11,283 bases of DNA. It comes from Verrucomicrobiota bacterium. Lineage in GTDB: Bacteria; Verrucomicrobiota; Verrucomicrobiia; Verrucomicrobiales; Verrucomicrobiaceae. The stretch covers positions 1-11,283 of the forward strand of contig VFKY01000377.1 of assembly GCA_009885275.1 (NCBI GenBank), read 5' to 3'. The notes under the pieces were generated by a model. The model ran no database searches. It saw only the letters and a list, made by a program, of their open reading frames with translations, and was not told the origin of the DNA. The number at the start of each line of letters is the position of its first letter. The first letter of the stretch is position 1. This document shows, one piece after another, positions 7,801-11,283 of this stretch. The position numbers and the translations under genes were made by a program.

Positions 7801-8637
7801 GTAGCCGGGTTGCCTGATCCTTTTGCGGAGTGGGATTTTGAAAAGGGAGCGCAAGACTTGAAGGGGAATCTGCCGCTCTCACTGGAGGGTAATGCCCGTA
7901 TCGATCATGGTGTATTGCTGCTGGATGGAGGACAGTCGTTTGCCCGCAGCAAATCGTTGTCAAAATCCCTCAAAGCAAAGACGTTGGAAGCATGGGTCAT
8001 GCTTGATAAGATTGATCAACGTGGCGGTGGCGTTCTCACGGTGCAGGATACTAGTGGAGCTGTTTTTGATTCCATCGTTTTTGCCGAAATGGATGCGCAA
8101 TGTTGGCTTGCCGGCAGTGATAACTTTCAGCGCACCCAATCCTTCAACGGCCCCAGAGAATCGGAGGTGGTCGATCGGCCTGTGCATGTCGCGCTCGTGT
8201 ATCAGGCTGATGGCACGGTCACGGGTTATCGTGATGGTCTGCCCTATGGCTCGAGCTATAAGAGTGTAGGCCCTGCTGAATTCGCAGCCAATGACAGTGT
8301 GATCTTGATTGGTTGTAGGCACGGCGGTGGCGGTGGTAATAAAATGCTTCAGGGCAGAGTGCTGCGTGCCCGTCTCTATGATCGTGCCCTGAAAGCGGAG
8401 GAAATCGCAGCATCGCGCACGGTCGAGCAGATCCCGATCACAGAGCGCGATGTCTTGGCGGCTTTGAGTGAATCACAACGTACGGATGTGCTCATCTGGC
8501 AAAAAGAACTGAGTGAACTCAGTGTGAGAAGTAAGGTGCTCCAAGGGCAAATCGAACAACTCGGAGGTATTAACCAGTCGTGGGGAAGTCTGGCTCTATC
8601 GCTAATCAATTTGAAGGAATTCATCTATCTCAAATAG
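4801..8637 (+). CDS. Secreted planctomycete-type cytochrome c / DUF1549 / DUF1553 protein with LamG domain
   Basis: A 1278-residue exported protein of the PSD1 class. A signal peptide spans residues 1 to about 23 (hydrophobic core IFAITLALVS, likely cleavage near GAA-E). A planctomycete-type cytochrome c domain (about 28-130) carries the haem-binding motif CYECH at 45-49. DUF1549 (about 170-385) ends with a second CxxCH, CARCH at 360-364. A beta-rich insert (about 425-605) resembles a carbohydrate-binding fold. DUF1553 begins near 715, with the conserved RRSVYVKVIRNN and VPAQSLTLLNSQ (about 855-902). A LamG-like lectin domain lies at about 1007-1205. The DUF1553 end motif LINLKEFIYLK closes the protein, so LamG appears nested inside DUF1553. 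The activity of the class is not established; haem redox chemistry on envelope or extracellular glycans is a plausible inference. The ATG follows iclR by three bases, and DUF1501 follows after 20. Confidence 0.94.
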   Translation: MKHYSIFAITLALVSEALQLGAAEITAEGRDFFENRIRPVLASECYECHDGSKSKGGLRLDYKEALLSGGDSGAAIVPGDVEKSLLITSLTHVDEDLKMPKHGAKLDDKVLADFIQWVKMGAPDPRDTPPTAEQAAKSKDWSSVLDIRKKWWSFLPVQKPNLPKVKNANWSPHPVDHFVLANLESAGLQPAKTTDRATLIRRVSYVLTGLPPSPEDVKAFIDHSSPNAYGELVDRLLQSPRFGEAWARHWMDWVRYAESYGSEGDPAIPYAWRYRDYLVRAFNQDVPYPQMVREAIAGDLLTAPRYNKELGINESALGIGQLRMVMHGFSPTDTLDEMVTFTDNQIDTVTKAFQGLTVSCARCHNHKFDAISQADFYALYGIFTSTHPAVIDVSLPDAGKIERAELAKLKQEIKLVVGKSWLKAAESLPKTEIKSDTKSVEIVKRWDMRKDKWFLDGHGVSQGATNAGEFSVALDGKKVIARVHPSGVFSDLISPKDRGVLISERFKCEGGTLWIRAAGGGSARARYIVQNYPRTGTVHRAKEFKEPNDNVLSWHKLDLEYWKGDDVFIQATTVADMPVETKIDEPSWFGVTEVVITKGTEPPSSVPITGDARAAVEAWMKGSMTDMQAELLDSLLRSDKLPNSEKDIAEVASLMSKYRDIEAKIPTPVRAPGVLEADGYDAPLFVRGDHKQPAVLVPRRFLDGVDPTPYHPSNSGRLQLAESLVRKDNPFTSRVIVNRLWHHVFGRGLVATTDNFGRLGDMPTHPELLDYLSGQFSNNGGSIKELLKLLVTSKTFQLDDGAPEGAIEKDPENKQFSHFSLRRLEAESIRDSIIALTGKLDTSMYGESVGGGALRRSVYVKVIRNNLDDFLGVFDAPVPSSTRGRRDATNVPAQSLTLLNSQRIKDWANDWGRRISNFQSTDETRVQQMFLEALSRLPSKEELDGCLSFIQYANHASDREKVTLADLNEQSHSLRKKIEDVLLPVRTKLSVVRPQGSSVKVAGLPDPFAEWDFEKGAQDLKGNLPLSLEGNARIDHGVLLLDGGQSFARSKSLSKSLKAKTLEAWVMLDKIDQRGGGVLTVQDTSGAVFDSIVFAEMDAQCWLAGSDNFQRTQSFNGPRESEVVDRPVHVALVYQADGTVTGYRDGLPYGSSYKSVGPAEFAANDSVILIGCRHGGGGGNKMLQGRVLRARLYDRALKAEEIAASRTVEQIPITERDVLAALSESQRTDVLIWQKELSELSVRSKVLQGQIEQLGGINQSWGSLALSLINLKEFIYLK

Positions 8638-8657
8638 TCGTTTAACATCTTTCTATT

Positions 8658-10085
8658 ATGACTCCATTTAATCATCATGGCATTACCCGTCGCGAAGTTC
8701 TTGCTCGCGCCTCCACCGGCTTTGGTCTCACTGCGCTTTCAGCACTGATGGCTGAGCAGACAAACGCGTCATCAAGTCTGAATTCAGCCCAAAAAATTGC
8801 ACCGAAAGCACGCAGCGTCATTTTTTGTTACATGAGTGGCGGAGTCTCACATGTGGATTCTTATGATCCAAAGCCTATGTTAGAAAAGTATGCTGGACAA
8901 CCGATGCCCGGAGTGGTGCAACGGACGCAATTTAATGCGAACGGCACGGTACAACCTTCGCATTGGGGATACAAGCGCTACGGGCAGAGTGGTTTGCCGG
9001 TGAGTGATATGTTGCCCTGCATGGGCGAAGTGGCTGATGAACTGTGTGTCATTCGATCGATGACAGCGAAGTTTAATGAACACGCACAGGGAAATTATTT
9101 TATGCACACAGGGTTCCCTTTTCTTGGTTTTCCGAGCGCAGGAGCTTGGATGAGTTATGGGTTGGGCTGTGAGTCTCGGGATCTACCTGGATATGTGGTT
9201 TTGCAAGCCGGAGGGGCATCATTGCCGCATGGTGGTGTCAGTTTGTTTGGTAATGGCTTTCTACCTGCGCAACATCAAGCGTCTATTATCAAAGCCGATG
9301 AAGGGGAGACGTTACAAAACATTTCGCCACGGGAGCCTGCCGCGCTTCAGCGTAAGAGGTTGGATTTTATCGGTGAAATGGACAAACGTTTTACGGGAAC
9401 CATTGATGCGAATATACAGGTCGATGCGGCCATTAAAAATTATGAAATGGCCTGGCGCATGCAGTCAGCGGTGCCAGAGCTATGTGAGATCAAGGGTGAG
9501 AGTGAAGCCACAAGAAAACTTTATGGTCTGGATGATCCAGAGCCAAAGAAAGCGGCCTATGCCAGACAGTGCCTCCTGGCGCGTCGTCTTGTCGAGCGCG
9601 GGGTGCGTTTCATTGAACTGAGCACCCTAGCCTACAATCTCGGGGGCGGAAATGGAGCCAATCCCTGGGATCATCACGGCAATTTAAAGGAGGGGCATGG
9701 CAAAATGGGGCATCAGATTGATCAACCGATCGCTGCATTGATTAAAGATTTGAAAGCCCGAGGTTTGCTTGACAGCACATTGATCGTATGGGCAGGTGAA
9801 TTTGGTCGTACCCCCTTCGCTCAGGGCAATGATGGTCGCGACCATAACCCCTATGGATTCTCCGTATGGATGGCTGGCGGTGGCGTGAAAGGCGGGATTT
9901 CTTATGGTGCCACCGATGATTTTGGCTATCACGCAGTGGATGGTGTATCAACAGTTTATGACCTATGGGCTACTGTACTTCATCTTTTGGGGGTTGATCA
10001 CGAAAAGTTGACTTACCGATTCAGCGGTCGCGATATCAGGCTCACGGATGTCCACGGAAACGTGCTCAAGCCAATTTTGGCTTGA
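8658..10085 (+). CDS. Tat-exported DUF1501 protein
   Basis: A 475-residue protein, a usual length for the family. The N-terminus has a twin-arginine signal ([14 protein letters not shown], 10-23) followed by a moderately hydrophobic stretch to about residue 38, so it is exported folded. The family-typical block [20 protein letters not shown] occurs at 52-71. Near the C-terminus are GEFGRTP (380-386) and [17 protein letters not shown] (393-409), with His and Asp residues arranged as in the alkaline-phosphatase/sulfatase-like fold to which DUF1501 is related. The true reaction is unknown. In Planctomycetes and Verrucomicrobia this family is habitually encoded directly after a DUF1549/DUF1553 cytochrome protein, as here (20-base gap). 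The two probably act together outside the cytoplasm, under the control of the IclR gene. The ATG was chosen because the Tat signal begins there; no Shine-Dalgarno site is visible. Confidence 0.94.
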   Translation: MTPFNHHGITRREVLARASTGFGLTALSALMAEQTNASSSLNSAQKIAPKARSVIFCYMSGGVSHVDSYDPKPMLEKYAGQPMPGVVQRTQFNANGTVQPSHWGYKRYGQSGLPVSDMLPCMGEVADELCVIRSMTAKFNEHAQGNYFMHTGFPFLGFPSAGAWMSYGLGCESRDLPGYVVLQAGGASLPHGGVSLFGNGFLPAQHQASIIKADEGETLQNISPREPAALQRKRLDFIGEMDKRFTGTIDANIQVDAAIKNYEMAWRMQSAVPELCEIKGESEATRKLYGLDDPEPKKAAYARQCLLARRLVERGVRFIELSTLAYNLGGGNGANPWDHHGNLKEGHGKMGHQIDQPIAALIKDLKARGLLDSTLIVWAGEFGRTPFAQGNDGRDHNPYGFSVWMAGGGVKGGISYGATDDFGYHAVDGVSTVYDLWATVLHLLGVDHEKLTYRFSGRDIRLTDVHGNVLKPILA

Positions 10086-10128
10086 GTTGTTACTTTCCAA
10101 ATGCCGGAATAGGCGTAAAATCATTCCT

Positions 10129-10737
10129 ATGTCCATTTCAACTCGTCGCGGTGATTCAGGTAAAACAGAGATGCTCTTCGGTAGGGGGGTCCAAAAAAAT
10201 CATCCGCGCGTCATTGCGATGGGGGAGGTTGATGAACTTAATGCGGCGCTCGGATTAGTGCGATTAACTGCGGTTACCGATACCGTCGCCACACGTATTC
10301 CTGCCGTCCAAATGGAACTTATTCAGATGATGGGGGAATTGGCTACCCCCAAGGGTGAAGAGAGTCGTTACGCTAGAGTACACCCTCAGCATATTAACGA
10401 AGAAAGTGTCGCTCGGCTGGACATGCTCGTTCTTGAAATGGAAGAAAATGATTTAATCAAAGCCTCAGGATGGGCCTTGCCGGGTGAAGGTGGAGTTTTT
10501 AGTGCTGCTTATTGTGATCTTGCTCGTACAGTCTGCCGTAGGGCTGAACGCAGTATTGTTGCGCTCATCGGAACACCCAATGAAGTACCTAATCCAGATG
10601 TGGTGAAATTCTTGAATCGGCTTTCCGATGTCCTTTGGCTAATGGCTAGAGTCGAGACCAAGGTGGTTCAGGAGCAGGGAACTGAGGGCGCGCCGATCAC
10701 TACGGAGACAGGAAGAGTGATTCGATATGAACAGTGA
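10129..10737 (+). CDS. pduO: PduO-type cob(I)alamin adenosyltransferase
   Basis: A cytoplasmic enzyme of 202 residues that transfers the 5'-deoxyadenosyl group of ATP to cob(I)alamin or its precursor, making adenosylcobalamin. The ATP-binding N-terminus STRRGDSGKTEMLFGRG (4-20) is followed by MGEVDELNAALG (31-42), the conserved ARTVCRRAERSIVAL (132-146) and LNRLSDVLWLMAR (162-174), all in the expected order for the PduO/MMAB fold. An earlier in-frame ATG (10048) would add 27 residues lying inside the DUF1501 gene and unlike the family, so the start at 10129, which places the motif at the N-terminus, is preferred. There is no Shine-Dalgarno site. It lies 43 bases after DUF1501 and its last 11 bases overlap trhO. 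It may serve a methylmalonyl-CoA mutase, diol dehydratase or ribonucleotide reductase elsewhere. Confidence 0.93.
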   Translation: MSISTRRGDSGKTEMLFGRGVQKNHPRVIAMGEVDELNAALGLVRLTAVTDTVATRIPAVQMELIQMMGELATPKGEESRYARVHPQHINEESVARLDMLVLEMEENDLIKASGWALPGEGGVFSAAYCDLARTVCRRAERSIVALIGTPNEVPNPDVVKFLNRLSDVLWLMARVETKVVQEQGTEGAPITTETGRVIRYEQ

Positions 10738-11283
10738 TTTTCCGGTTATTCTTTTTTATAAGTATGTGCCATTAGTTGATCCCGCATCTTTCGCTGAGGC
10801 TCAACGTAAACTCTGTACTGCGCTCGCATTAAAAGGACGCCTCCTTATTGCTTACGAGGGAATCAATGGAACGCTCGCAGGAACGGCCGCATCCATCGAT
10901 GCCTATCTTATCGATCTGAAAAACGACCCTCGTTTTTCGGATATGGAAATCAAGATTAGTGCGGGCGATGAACAGGCCTTTCCTAAGCTCTCCATCAAGG
11001 TCAGGCCCGAAATAGTGACGCTCAATGCAGGCCCGGAAATTGTCGCTGATCAAGACAATCACCTCAGCCCTGCGGAATGGAAGCATACGTTGGAAACGGA
11101 TCCCGATATCGTGGTAGTGGATGTGCGCAATCGCTATGAATCGGATGTCGGGAAATTCGAAAATGCCATCGCCTGTAATATTGACAATTTTAGGGATTTA
11201 CCTGCTTACACGGATCAACTGGCAGAGTTGAAGGAAAAAAAAGTACTCATGTATTGCACCGGCGGTATTCGCTGCGAGAAAGC
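10727..11283 (+). CDS. trhO: tRNA uridine(34) hydroxylase TrhO (truncated at right edge)
   Basis: TrhO (formerly YceA) uses O2 to hydroxylate uridine 34 of certain tRNAs, producing ho5U, the precursor of cmo5U/mo5U wobble modifications. 185 residues are present. The N-terminal domain carries FYKYVPLVDP (10-19), LKGRLLIAYEGINGTLAGT (35-53) and FPKLSIKVRPEIVTL (85-99). The rhodanese domain contains VVVDVRNRYESDVGKFENA (129-147), IDNFRDLP (152-159) and the active-site loop YCTGGIRCEK (176-185), whose first Cys (177) is the expected catalytic residue. These match the family closely. The start ATG overlaps the end of the adenosyltransferase gene by 11 bases. A GGAAGAG (10711-10717) lies nine bases upstream, one of the few plausible ribosome binding sites in this window. 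The remaining C-terminal part, about 100 or more residues in the family, is beyond the window. Confidence 0.95.
   Translation, partial: MNSDFPVILFYKYVPLVDPASFAEAQRKLCTALALKGRLLIAYEGINGTLAGTAASIDAYLIDLKNDPRFSDMEIKISAGDEQAFPKLSIKVRPEIVTLNAGPEIVADQDNHLSPAEWKHTLETDPDIVVVDVRNRYESDVGKFENAIACNIDNFRDLPAYTDQLAELKEKKVLMYCTGGIRCEK

Noticed and set aside
10048-10128. N-terminal extension of the adenosyltransferase from an upstream ATG
   Set aside because: It lies mostly inside the DUF1501 gene and adds residues unlike the family. The conserved ATP-binding motif begins right after the ATG at 10129.

Overview
The window looks like a chromosomal segment of a PVC-group bacterium, most likely Verrucomicrobiota. 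The evidence is a very large secreted protein with a planctomycete-type cytochrome c domain plus DUF1549/DUF1553, paired with a Tat-exported DUF1501 protein. This pairing is characteristic of Planctomycetes and Verrucomicrobia. Moderate base composition and the near absence of Shine-Dalgarno sites fit that placement. The assignment is inference from gene content, with no phylogenetic marker read.

Layout from left to right. Positions 1-117 hold an open frame that may be the end of a rightward gene. It converges on a two-gene leftward operon (134-1203) encoding unrecognised proteins, each with a C-terminal membrane segment; the larger has a long coiled coil. A divergent intergenic region with a perfect inverted repeat separates these from a rightward gene for a 568-residue Sel1/TPR-repeat protein (1551-3257), closed by a strong intrinsic terminator. 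Next is a complete tRNA-Ala(GGC) at 3403-3478 with encoded CCA and the G3:U70 pair. About 485 bases without a convincing gene follow, holding several small hairpins in a row.

The second half is a rightward gene string. An IclR-family regulator (3964-4797) has a 38-base near-perfect palindrome across its start codon. Three bases after its stop begins the 1278-residue cytochrome/DUF1549/DUF1553/LamG protein (4801-8637). The DUF1501 protein (8658-10085) follows after 20 bases. This reads as a self-regulated module: a cytoplasmic ligand-sensing repressor or activator controlling a pair of exported proteins. Relatives of such pairs often sit near polysaccharide or sulfated-glycan degradation genes, but the substrate cannot be read here.

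The string continues after 43 bases with a PduO-type cob(I)alamin adenosyltransferase (10129-10737). Its end overlaps by 11 bases the start of trhO (tRNA U34 hydroxylase, rhodanese family), which runs off the right edge. These last two are housekeeping or cofactor genes and probably have no mechanistic link to the exported pair. No mobile element, CRISPR array or phage gene was seen.
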